A stretch of 6,299 nt of DNA from Geobacteraceae bacterium. GTDB taxonomy: Bacteria > Desulfobacterota > Desulfuromonadia > Desulfuromonadales > Geopsychrobacteraceae. The position numbers and the translations under genes were made by a program. Numbering within the stretch: position 1 is the stretch's first letter; every line of letters starts with the position of its first letter. The stretch spans positions 1 through 6,299 of the forward strand of contig JAMOPE010000421.1 in assembly GCA_027064785.1 (NCBI GenBank), given 5' to 3'. This document shows positions 1-5,793 of this stretch, piece after piece. A model generated the notes under the pieces. The model was not told the DNA's origin. It did no database searches and saw nothing but the letters and a program-made list of their open reading frames with translations.

Positions 1-334
1 ATTTATCCTGACAAATACGAATGGTATCTTCAGGCGAGATGATGATGTGAATTCCTTTTTTTTGGAAATGCTCGTACCGCTGCGCCCAGTCAAGCATTGT
101 TTCATCAAGGGATGGGATAACGACGTCAATTTTTTTTGTTATCAGTTTGTTTTCGATGATATCCCATAAATCTGGATCTGTCTTAGGTGGTACGACAATG
201 AAGTCATCAGCCAGACAATAGCCAGCATTGTCGGCATCTATATCCGAACCTATTGCTTGGTGCCCTGCACTCTGAATAGCTTTTATTAAATATGAGGCGG
301 TGAGACTTCCACTGGCTTCTGTCAGGATTTTCAT
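1..334 (-). CDS. ATP-grasp family enzyme, N-terminal part (partial, cut by window edge)
   Basis: The first 111 codons of a gene running off the left edge are open on the minus strand. They begin with ATG at 334-332, after a Shine-Dalgarno AAAGG (340-344) 5 nt upstream. The protein starts MKILTEASGSLTASYLIKA and continues with GHQAIGSDID, DVVIPSLDETM (about residues 70-80) and a helical stretch ending near IIISPEDTIRIC. This alternating beta/alpha pattern, with an early substrate-loop-like segment and a VIPSLDE motif, is the pre-ATP-grasp domain seen in carbamoyl-phosphate-synthase-like and PylC-like ATP-grasp proteins. Such enzymes join a carboxylate to an amine or thiol through an acyl phosphate. 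The ATP-binding domain lies outside the window, so activity cannot be confirmed. Its place downstream of the nonulosonate genes suggests a role in modifying the sugar or its carrier, which is inference. The family call is fairly sure; the substrate is unknown. Confidence 0.75.
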   Translation of the reverse strand, partial: MKILTEASGSLTASYLIKAIQSAGHQAIGSDIDADNAGYCLADDFIVVPPKTDPDLWDIIENKLITKKIDVVIPSLDETMLDWAQRYEHFQKKGIHIIISPEDTIRICQDK

Positions 335-366
335 AGTGGCCTTTTGGTAATGGGTGGACGAATTTG

Positions 367-388
367 ACCTTGTTCTCTAAAACAAGGT
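367..388 (-). repeat. Perfect 8-bp inverted repeat between synthase and ATP-grasp genes
   Basis: ACCTTGTT (367-374) and AACAAGGT (381-388) are perfect reverse complements around a 6-nt loop. They lie in the 126-nt gap between the synthase stop and the ATP-grasp start. No T-tract follows on either strand, so this is not a standard intrinsic terminator. It could be an mRNA-stabilising hairpin, an attenuator that lowers expression of the distal gene, or a protein-binding site. I saw no convincing promoter in the gap. Confidence 0.5.
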
Positions 389-460
389 GGTATCTGGAAT
401 AGAAGCCGGAACTGACCACGGATGTTCTCTTAATCCCAGTTAAAAAAGATTGAATGGTCC

Positions 461-1468
461 CTATCCTCTGTTGATTATTTCCCCCATCTGAAAGCTCCGG
501 GTGGCACGAGTGCCGATTAGCTGATCCCATTTCATCGGACTGATCCCGGTTCCCGGGCGTTTGATGGTCAAATTATCATCATTTAGCCGCTCCCCTTTTT
601 TGATTTGCCGTTTTGCAACTATGCTTTTTCGTGCAATCGGACGGTTTATAATTTCTGACGGAGTGGGCTTTTTGAGTCCATCACCCATGGCCTGTTCAAT
701 GTTACGGATTGCATTTATCATGGTCTTCAGTTCATCTGGCTCAAGTGAGGCGCGATGGTCCGGGCCGAGAAGGTCGTTGTTGAGAGTAATATGTTTTTCG
801 ATCACTCTGGCTCCTAGAGCCACTGCAGCGATCGGGATTTCAATCCCCAGAGTGTGGTCAGAATACCCAACGGCGACAGTAAGTTTTTTAGACAGAGTTT
901 GCATGGCACGCAGGTTGACATCACACATTGGGGTTGGGTACTCGGTGTTGCAGTGCAGGATGGTCAGCTGTTCTTTTTTAAGCCCGGCAGTGTACAGAAT
1001 TTTAACTGCTGCTTCAATTTCATCCATGGTTGACATGCCGGTTGAAAGGATGACATCTTTATCTAGTCCACCTATTTTACGCAGATAGGGAAGGTTAGTT
1101 ATTTCCCCCGAAGGGATTTTAAAGATTTCAATCCCTAATTCATTCAGAAGATCGATACTGTCCAGGTCGAAAGGAGAGGAGAGGAACATGATGTTACGTT
1201 CTTGACAATGGGACATTAGAAGTTTGTGAGTCTCGAGATCAAGCTCCAGCTTCTTGAGCATCGCAAACTGAGATTCCTCAGCTTCTGTGGTCTGTTTTTG
1301 ATAAGTGGCTTTAGGGGCATTTTGACTGACCAGCTTTTCGGCTTTAAATGTCTGGAATTTGACAGCATCGGCTCCCGCTTCTGCCGCTACATCGATCAAT
1401 CGTTTGGCCAACTCCAGATCGCCGTTGTGATTAACTCCGGCTTCGGCAATGATAAAAACAGGCTGCAA
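461..1468 (-). CDS. legI: Legionaminic acid-type nonulosonate synthase (NeuB family)
   Basis: This 335-aa protein would condense phosphoenolpyruvate with a hexosamine derivative (probably 2,4-diacetamido-2,4,6-trideoxymannose) to give a nine-carbon acid in the cytoplasm. It has the NeuB TIM-barrel motifs in order: EAGVNHNG (9-16), KFQTFKAEKL (37-46), FLSSPFD (95-101), KIPSGEITNLPYL (117-129), STGM (142-145), HCNTEYP (172-178), GYSDHT (201-206) and EKHITL (224-229). H205 and H226 match the metal-binding histidines of NeuB. GPDHRASLEP (235-244) and ITNLPYL are closer to LegI enzymes than to N-acetylneuraminate synthase as I recall them. A C-terminal SAF (antifreeze-like) domain spans about 280-335, with RPGTGIS at 304-310. 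The length is normal. The start is TTG: an in-frame TAA, the stop of the preceding gene, sits directly before it, GGGGAG lies 7 nt upstream, and the IIAEAG strand begins at residue 6. Exact sugar (legionaminic, its epimer or sialic acid) is inferred from neighbours. Confidence 0.9.
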   Translation of the reverse strand: MQPVFIIAEAGVNHNGDLELAKRLIDVAAEAGADAVKFQTFKAEKLVSQNAPKATYQKQTTEAEESQFAMLKKLELDLETHKLLMSHCQERNIMFLSSPFDLDSIDLLNELGIEIFKIPSGEITNLPYLRKIGGLDKDVILSTGMSTMDEIEAAVKILYTAGLKKEQLTILHCNTEYPTPMCDVNLRAMQTLSKKLTVAVGYSDHTLGIEIPIAAVALGARVIEKHITLNNDLLGPDHRASLEPDELKTMINAIRNIEQAMGDGLKKPTPSEIINRPIARKSIVAKRQIKKGERLNDDNLTIKRPGTGISPMKWDQLIGTRATRSFQMGEIINRG

Positions 1469-2107
1469 TTAGATTCTCCCCTGCTTGTTGATTTCTTCCC
1501 CAGGATAAAAACTATTGTCGGGGATTTCTTTCATGACCCTGATTCCGGAACCGATCAGGGAGCTTTTGCCAATTCGTATATTGTCTCTGATGACAGAATT
1601 GCTCCCAATGAAGGTTTTTTCAGCAATTTGTGTGCCACCATTAACGATTGCTCCAGTGGAAATGTGGCAGTGATCTTCTACGGTGGCATCGTGTTCGACA
1701 AGAGCACAGCTGTTGATGATGCAGTTGGCGCCGACCTTGGCTCCGGCGTTAATCAATGCGTTGTGCATGACAATGGTGCCAGTGCCAACCTTTGCGTGGC
1801 GTGAAATATAGGCGTTAGGGGAAGCGATGGTCGGAAGTTGGGCACCGAGCTGCAACAATTGCTCGAACAGGGCGATACGCCGTTGCGGTGACTTGATCTG
1901 TCCCAATGTAATCAGAAAATGGCGATAGTTTTCAGTAAGTTGTGGTAAGTCTGTATCGCTGCCGATGATTGGGTAGCCGAGCAGGGTAGTGTTGAGTTTA
2001 TCCGGCATATCGACGATTCCGGCGATTTGAAATTTTCCGTCCTGTTCAATGACATCAATACAGGAGGCGCAATGACCACCGCCACCGACCAGAATAATGT
2101 TTTCCAT
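1469..2107 (-). CDS. neuD: NeuD/PglD-type sugar O-/N-acyltransferase
   Basis: This 212-aa protein has the two-domain NeuD/PglD layout. An N-terminal Rossmann-like domain carries the glycine-rich turn GGGGH (8-12) and is followed by a left-handed beta-helix of hexapeptide repeats from about residue 100 (YISRHAKVGTGTIV onward) to 190. VEHDATVEDHCHIS (137-150) contains H139 followed by an acidic residue, matching the catalytic His-Glu/Asp pair of PglD. In this operon the likely job is acetyl-CoA-dependent N-acetylation of the 4-amino group produced by the neighbouring aminotransferase (the LegH step). O-acetylation of the finished sugar, as in NeuD, is the alternative. The ATG at 2107 lies 1 nt after the aminotransferase stop, with GAGG inside the end of that gene as ribosome site. 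The stop TAA directly abuts the TTG start of the synthase. Confidence 0.85.
   Translation of the reverse strand: MENIILVGGGGHCASCIDVIEQDGKFQIAGIVDMPDKLNTTLLGYPIIGSDTDLPQLTENYRHFLITLGQIKSPQRRIALFEQLLQLGAQLPTIASPNAYISRHAKVGTGTIVMHNALINAGAKVGANCIINSCALVEHDATVEDHCHISTGAIVNGGTQIAEKTFIGSNSVIRDNIRIGKSSLIGSGIRVMKEIPDNSFYPGEEINKQGRI
1476..1481 (-). promoter_or_regulatory. Ribosome binding site deciding the TTG start of the synthase
   Basis: GGGGAG, read on the minus strand, lies 7 nt before the TTG at 1468-1466 and within the last codons of the acyltransferase gene. No ATG or GTG is available between the in-frame TAA and the conserved first strand of the synthase. The site therefore supports TTG initiation, probably helped by translational coupling. 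Confidence 0.7.
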
Positions 2108-2108
2108 A

Positions 2109-3248
2109 TTACAACCTCACGCTACTGGGGATATTCACTGCTCGTCGATAAACGTGCTCAGCGTTGGCCTGCGCATCCCGCTGGCAATGGCGATACATTT
2201 CGAGCAGGTGCATCGGTCTCCAGAGAGAGCGGGCACCAATTTCCTGTTGGTTGGCTTGTTCAAGAAAAGCTTCTTTTTGCTCTTCGGTTGGCAACAGGAT
2301 TGTATTAAGCCAAAAATTTGACTGGCTGCCTGCCGGTTCATCCAGATATTTGATTTCGCTTTCACTAAAAAACTTCCGGTAACTGGTCGCCAATTCCCGC
2401 TTGTTTTTTAAGAATAACGGTAACTGTTCCATCTGTGCCAGGCCGAGAGCAGCATTGATGTTTGGCAGGCGAAAATTGTAGCCGATCTCATCATGGATAA
2501 ATTCCCAGGGATGTGGAACCTTGGCGGTTGTCGTCAGGTGGCGAAGCGATTGCGCAAGTTCCGCATCATCAGTGACCAGCATCCCACCCCCTCCGGTTGT
2601 GATTATCTTGTTGCCATTGAAGCTGAAAGTTCCCACGCAACCGAATGTTCCAGTATGTTTTTTGGCGGTGCGGCTGCCAAGGCTTTCTGCGGCATCCTCA
2701 ATTAAGTAAATGCCATTTTCTTCACAGATTGCCTGTAAGGCTTCAATCTGGCAGGGATGTCCGCAGGTATGCATGGGGAGGCATGCTGCAATTTTTCGGC
2801 GGGTTATTTTATTGAGCCTGTGCCCTTGCTGCATCTCAGTGTGGTTTTGGAGAAAGTTTTTAACTGCTTCGGGAGATAATCCAAGGGTCGTTTGGTCTAT
2901 ATCCAGAAAGACGGGAGAGGCTCCCGTGTAGTGAATAGCATTGGCAGTTGCAACAAATGTTAGCGATTGGGTCAGGACTTCGCAAGCAGAATCAATGTTG
3001 AGGGCTTTCAGAGCGACAAACAGAGCCTGCGTTCCGTTGACAACAGCGATTGCGTGGCGACTTCCTGTGAAATCGGTGATTGCCTGCTCAAACTTATCAA
3101 CGTATTTCCCAACGCTGGAAACAAAAGTCGAATCAATGCAATCGGCAAGGTAATTTTTTTCTTCGCCGCAGAAGCACGGCTCATGAAGGGGAATGTTTGA
3201 TTTGTTTCCGTACTGCTGCTGGATGAAGTCAAAAATTGATTCATACAT
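2109..3248 (-). CDS. legC: LegC-type PLP-dependent nucleotide-sugar aminotransferase
   Basis: This 379-aa protein of the DegT/DnrJ/EryC1/StrS fold-type I aminotransferase family would transfer an amino group, usually from glutamate, to C4 of the 4-keto-6-deoxy-HexNAc nucleotide made by the dehydratase. Visible motifs are IPLHEP near the start (19-24), STFVSSVGKYVDKFE (40-54), NGTQAL (71-76, cofactor phosphate), EDAAESLG (184-191, with D185 facing the pyridine nitrogen), SFNGNKIITTGGGGM (209-223, with K214 the Schiff-base lysine) and YNFRLPNINAALG (257-269). STFVSSVGK is typical of LegC proteins as I recall them. The start is ATG at 3248, overlapping the dehydratase stop by 8 nt. A longer frame would begin at a TTG at 3293 deeper inside the dehydratase gene without a ribosome site, and I reject it. 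No strong Shine-Dalgarno is visible, so translation is probably coupled to the upstream gene. The length is normal. Confidence 0.88.
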   Translation of the reverse strand: MYESIFDFIQQQYGNKSNIPLHEPCFCGEEKNYLADCIDSTFVSSVGKYVDKFEQAITDFTGSRHAIAVVNGTQALFVALKALNIDSACEVLTQSLTFVATANAIHYTGASPVFLDIDQTTLGLSPEAVKNFLQNHTEMQQGHRLNKITRRKIAACLPMHTCGHPCQIEALQAICEENGIYLIEDAAESLGSRTAKKHTGTFGCVGTFSFNGNKIITTGGGGMLVTDDAELAQSLRHLTTTAKVPHPWEFIHDEIGYNFRLPNINAALGLAQMEQLPLFLKNKRELATSYRKFFSESEIKYLDEPAGSQSNFWLNTILLPTEEQKEAFLEQANQQEIGARSLWRPMHLLEMYRHCQRDAQANAEHVYRRAVNIPSSVRL

Positions 3249-4266
3249 TGTAAATATCGGTCTTATATTTTGCCAGATTTTCAGGTTGGGCAAACCAGTC
3301 GATGGTCTTTTTCAAGCCGCTGCGAATATCTTCTTTTGGTGTGAATCCGGTCAATTCCCTCATCAGGGTGTTATCACACCAGAGGCGAAAAACTTCGGAG
3401 TTCTTAGCTCTAAGACGATTGTCGTCGATGATAAAATGGACATCACTGGCCATTAACTCCTTGATTAGATCGAGGGTATCCCCTACAGAAATTTCATAGT
3501 TTGAGCCAATATTAACCGCTTTCCCCGCAGCCTCTTTGCTTTCAGCCAAGGCAATAAAGCCCCGACACGTATCTTTCACATAGTTAAAGTCACGGGTTGG
3601 AGTGGTATTTCCCAGCTTGATTTCACGCACGCCGGCAGCGATCTGGGTGATAATTGTTGGAATAACCGCACGCGCGGACTGGCGTGGCCCATAGGTATTA
3701 AATGGACGGGCAATTGTGACCGGCAGGTCGAACGAATTGAAAAAGCTCATGGCGATGGCATCAGCCCCGATTTTGCTGGCACTGTACGGCGATTGCGGTT
3801 GCAGGGGGTGTTTTTCGTCAATCGGAACATATTGAGCTGTGCCATAAACTTCACTGGTTGAGGTGACGAGAACTTTTTGACAGCCATTTTCGAGGGCGGC
3901 CTGACATATATTCAGTGTCCCCTTGATATTTGTGTCGATATAGCTGTCAGGAGCCACATAAGAGTAAGGGATTGCGATAAGGGCTGCCAGATGGAATATG
4001 ACATCTATCTCTTGGGTGAGCTTTTTGCAGAAGTGAGGGTCTCTTACGTCTCCGCTGCTGACCTCGACTTGTTTGAGGCAGTCAATGGTGTCGAGCCATC
4101 CCCATGAATTAAAAGAGTTATAATAATTTAAGGCTCGAACCTCTGCACCAAGTTCGATAAGACTTTCCACAAGATGTGAGCCAATAAAACCGTCTGCACC
4201 TGTGACGAGAACTCTCTTTTTATTCAGTCTCAAGAAAAAATCCTTACTGTCTGGAGGGAGTTTCAT
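3241..4266 (-). CDS. legB: LegB-type nucleotide-sugar 4,6-dehydratase (extended SDR)
   Basis: This first gene of the operon encodes a 341-aa NAD(P)-binding short-chain dehydrogenase/reductase of the extended class. It would convert UDP- or GDP-GlcNAc into the 4-keto-6-deoxy sugar that enters the legionaminic pathway. The cofactor turn GADGFIG (23-29), FHLAA (91-95), TSTSEVYG (135-142), the catalytic pair Y161/K165 in YSASK and RPFNTYGPRQ (187-196) are all present. TSTSEVYG carries a Ser-Glu pair where RmlB-type enzymes have Asp-Glu. The start is uncertain. ATG at 4266 has no clear ribosome site. TTG at 4233-4231 has AAGGA 7 nt upstream and would give a 330-aa protein beginning MRLNKKRVLVTGADG, the usual distance to the Rossmann turn. 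I give the outer ATG but think the TTG quite likely. The nucleotide carried by the substrate cannot be read from the sequence. Confidence 0.88.
   Translation of the reverse strand: MKLPPDSKDFFLRLNKKRVLVTGADGFIGSHLVESLIELGAEVRALNYYNSFNSWGWLDTIDCLKQVEVSSGDVRDPHFCKKLTQEIDVIFHLAALIAIPYSYVAPDSYIDTNIKGTLNICQAALENGCQKVLVTSTSEVYGTAQYVPIDEKHPLQPQSPYSASKIGADAIAMSFFNSFDLPVTIARPFNTYGPRQSARAVIPTIITQIAAGVREIKLGNTTPTRDFNYVKDTCRGFIALAESKEAAGKAVNIGSNYEISVGDTLDLIKELMASDVHFIIDDNRLRAKNSEVFRLWCDNTLMRELTGFTPKEDIRSGLKKTIDWFAQPENLAKYKTDIYNV
4241..4245 (-). promoter_or_regulatory. Ribosome binding site favouring an internal TTG start of the dehydratase
   Basis: AAGGA on the minus strand lies 7 nt before the in-frame TTG at 4233-4231. 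This is the same spacing as at the synthase TTG and at both flagellin starts. The annotated ATG at 4266 has nothing comparable in front of it. Confidence 0.45.
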
Positions 4267-4293
4267 ATTCAGTAGTCTTATTTGCTGTAATCC

Positions 4294-4322
4294 ATTGTAG
4301 CCATTCTGTCGGGAATTATCAA
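4294..4322 (-). promoter_or_regulatory. Sigma-70-like promoter of the sugar operon
   Basis: Read on the minus strand, TTGATA (4322-4317) and TACAAT (4299-4294) are separated by exactly 17 nt. Each hexamer matches the sigma-70 consensus at 5 of 6 positions. Transcription would begin near 4287, about 20 nt before the ATG at 4266 and about 54 nt before the TTG alternative. It is the best such match I found in the divergent intergenic region. Confidence 0.65.
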
Positions 4323-4413
4323 TTCCTATTGGTTTTAATATTTTTATACGTATTTTCTTCTAAGTGTAACCACTTGAAAATAAAAAAGGTTTTTTGTTGC
4401 CATAAAAAAGTTC

Positions 4414-4441
4414 TAAAGGAATTAGGTGCTTTCTCCGAGAT
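4414..4441 (+). promoter_or_regulatory. Sigma-28-like promoter of flagellin 1 (weak match)
   Basis: TAAA (4414-4417), a 16-nt spacer and TCCGAGAT (4434-4441) resemble the FliA promoter TAAA-N15-GCCGATAA, matching 5 of 8 in the -10 part with a spacer one longer than consensus. Support comes from the second flagellin gene, which has a better site with the same 16-nt spacer at nearly the same distance from its start (141 versus 145 nt from the end of the -10 element to the ATG). Confidence 0.4.
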
Positions 4442-4567
4442 AAATCTAGCGAGGGAAGAGGCGGGAATCCGGTCACAAAAGATAAGCGGGTATGCATCGA
4501 TACCTTGAAACTGGAAACCATAGAAATAGCAACTTATTTTAATCAATAGGAACGTCAAGACTAACAC

Positions 4568-5073
4568 ATTCATGGAGGAAAAATTATGGCATTAACAATT
4601 AACACAAACGTAGCTTCTCTTAACGCCCAGCGTAATCTGGGTAAATCTCAAGGTGCTTTAAACCAGTCAATGAAACGCCTATCTTCTGGTTTGCGCATCA
4701 ACAGTGCAAAAGATGATGCTGCCGGTCTGGCTATTTCCGACCGGATGACCTCGCAAATTCGTGGACTCAATCAGGCTGCCAGAAATGCCAACGATGGTAT
4801 TTCACTGGCACAAACGGCAGAAGGTGCCTTGCAGGAGACCACCAACATTCTGCAGCGGATGCGTGAGCTGGCGGTTCAGTCGGCAAACGATACCAATACA
4901 GATGCAGATCGTAATTCTCTTGATGCTGAGTATGCTCAGCTGATCAACGAGATTGATCGGATTGCTGAAACGACTTCATTTAATGGCAAGGTTCTATTGT
5001 CTGGTGGTTTCTCTGGAGCAGCAAATGCTGCGGTCTTCCAGGTGGGAGCAAATGCCGGGGAGACAATTGCGGT
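4568..5073 (+). repeat. Tandem gene duplication, left copy
   Basis: Positions 4568-5073 align without gaps to 5794-6299, offset 1226 nt. The 17 bases from ATTCATGGAGG onward and, after one mismatch, the first 44 bases of the coding region are identical. Further identical runs of about 26 nt occur in the segment encoding [14 protein letters not shown]. Leaders upstream are largely diverged apart from short matches such as AATCTAGCG. Confidence 0.85.
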
Positions 5074-5431
5074 AACTATTGGTGCCGCCACAGCAGCAAA
5101 CCTTGGTAGCGGTACACATATTTCTGCTACTGGAGTATCTACCGGAGCTGCTGCCGGGTCTGCTATTGCTCTAGTTGATGCCGCTATTGGCCAAGTTGAT
5201 ACCATTCGTGGTGATTTAGGCGCAGTTCAGAATCGTTTTGAGTCAACGATTGCTAACCTGTCAAATGTTGCCGAAAACCTTTCGGCAGCCCGTTCGCGGA
5301 TTCTTGATGCCGATATAGCTCAGGAAACTTCGAGTATGACCAAGTACAATATCCTGCAACAGGCTGGGGTTTCGATCCTGGCACAGGCTAATCAGGCTCC
5401 ACAGTTGGCATTGTCGCTGCTGCAGGGTTAA
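4586..5431 (+). CDS. fliC: Flagellin (filament subunit), copy 1
   Basis: This 281-aa flagellin would be exported by the flagellar type III apparatus and polymerise into the filament. The N-terminal D0/D1 region (about 1-140) starts [18 protein letters not shown] and contains [20 protein letters not shown] (31-50), [20 protein letters not shown] (76-95) and [10 protein letters not shown]. The C-terminal D1/D0 region (about 196-281) contains [24 protein letters not shown] and a final LALSLLQG. Only about 55 Ala/Gly/Thr-rich residues (141-195) separate them, so the surface D2/D3 domains are almost absent. There is no cysteine. The RELAVQ segment is of the kind recognised by TLR5 in other proteobacterial flagellins. 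The start is ATG with GGAGG (4574-4578) 7 nt upstream. Ser/Thr residues in the central part, such as those in [13 protein letters not shown] (175-187), would be candidate O-glycosylation positions for the sugar made by the divergent operon; that link is inference. The symbol is by family only. Confidence 0.95.
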   Translation: MALTINTNVASLNAQRNLGKSQGALNQSMKRLSSGLRINSAKDDAAGLAISDRMTSQIRGLNQAARNANDGISLAQTAEGALQETTNILQRMRELAVQSANDTNTDADRNSLDAEYAQLINEIDRIAETTSFNGKVLLSGGFSGAANAAVFQVGANAGETIAVTIGAATAANLGSGTHISATGVSTGAAAGSAIALVDAAIGQVDTIRGDLGAVQNRFESTIANLSNVAENLSAARSRILDADIAQETSSMTKYNILQQAGVSILAQANQAPQLALSLLQG

Positions 5432-5482
5432 TTTTTCCGGGAATTTATATTTCACAACGAAAAAAAAGTGAGACTCAATTTT

Positions 5483-5511
5483 GGGAGCGCAACCAATGCG
5501 CTCCCTTTTTT
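5483..5511 (+). terminator. Intrinsic terminator after flagellin 1
   Basis: GGGAGCGC (5483-5490) and GCGCTCCC (5498-5505) form a perfect 8-bp GC-rich stem with a 7-nt loop, followed at once by six T (5506-5511) and a further T-rich run. It lies about 50 nt after the flagellin stop. It should separate the two flagellin transcripts, so each gene is expressed from its own promoter. Confidence 0.92.
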
Positions 5512-5643
5512 AATTTTTACTTGATGGAGTTGGTGGATATTAATTGTTGCCGGTAGTAAAAATATTTTTTCTATGTCGCAACATAAACATAAAAAGGTAG
5601 CTATTTTAAGGAGGTATGGAGCTTCTGTGAGAAGATAAAAAGC

Positions 5644-5671
5644 TAAAGTTTTCGGTGTATTGAGCCGAAAA
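5644..5671 (+). promoter_or_regulatory. Sigma-28-like promoter of flagellin 2
   Basis: TAAA (5644-5647, in TAAAGTTT), a 16-nt spacer and GCCGAAAA (5664-5671) match the FliA consensus TAAAGTTT / GCCGATAA at all of the -35 and 7 of 8 in the -10. The spacer is one base longer than the enterobacterial optimum. The same bases form an inverted repeat, TTTTCGG (5649-5655) with CCGAAAA (5665-5671). Transcription from here would give a leader of roughly 135 nt. Confidence 0.6.
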
Positions 5672-5770
5672 GAAGCAAGACGGGGAATCTAGCGCCAAGG
5701 AGGTATTCGAGATTGATCATTGCGGCCCCCTGAACAGCAACAAAAACGGGTAAAGAAACACAAACGTAAA

Positions 5771-5784
5771 GGGCAAGGATGCCC
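5771..5784 (+). promoter_or_regulatory. CsrA/RsmA-type binding hairpin in the flagellin 2 leader
   Basis: GGGCAAGGATGCCC folds into a perfect 5-bp stem, GGGCA with TGCCC, with AGGA as loop. CAAGGATG matches the CARGGAUG core of the CsrA binding consensus, with the GGA (5777-5779) in the loop as known CsrA ligands require. Twenty nucleotides downstream a second GGA (5800-5802, in ATGGA) runs into the Shine-Dalgarno GGAGG. Two GGA sites at this distance can be bridged by one CsrA dimer, which would block ribosome access. Binding itself is inference; no csrA or fliW gene lies in the window. Confidence 0.5.
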
Positions 5785-5793
5785 GCAAACTAA

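Larger units (their letters stand above)
4267..4585. other. Divergent intergenic region between sugar operon and flagellin 1
   Basis: This 319-nt gene-free stretch is AT-rich in its middle part (4321-4400). It holds the minus-strand promoter at 4294-4322, a plus-strand sigma-28-like site at 4414-4441 and a flagellin leader of about 140 nt. The leader contains a small hairpin, GGTAT (4489-4493) pairing with ATACC (4500-4504). An 84-codon minus-strand frame at 4319-4573 crosses the region but has no ribosome site, and I do not regard it as a gene. Confidence 0.7.

Noticed and set aside
207..530. Minus-strand 107-codon frame across the synthase-ATP-grasp gap
   Set aside because: It overlaps the ends of two better genes in another frame and has a composition unlike a protein family.
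561..1804. Long plus-strand open frames (561-1088 and 1226-1804) opposite the synthase and acyltransferase genes
   Set aside because: They are antisense shadows of well-supported genes, with no ribosome site and no recognisable protein motif.
3249..3293. Longer aminotransferase start (TTG at 3293) giving 394 residues
   Set aside because: The extra 15 residues lie inside the dehydratase gene, have no ribosome site, and the conserved family start fits the ATG at 3248.
4319..4573. Minus-strand 84-codon frame [10 protein letters not shown] antisense to the flagellin 1 leader
   Set aside because: The hydrophobic start is tempting, but there is no ribosome site, it covers the leader and promoter, and its AT-rich origin explains the residues.
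5530..5552. Possible sigma-54 promoter (GG...TTGC) before flagellin 2, and a similar one at 4388-4400
   Set aside because: The distance between GG and GC is 12 nt in one and 9 nt in the other instead of the required 10.
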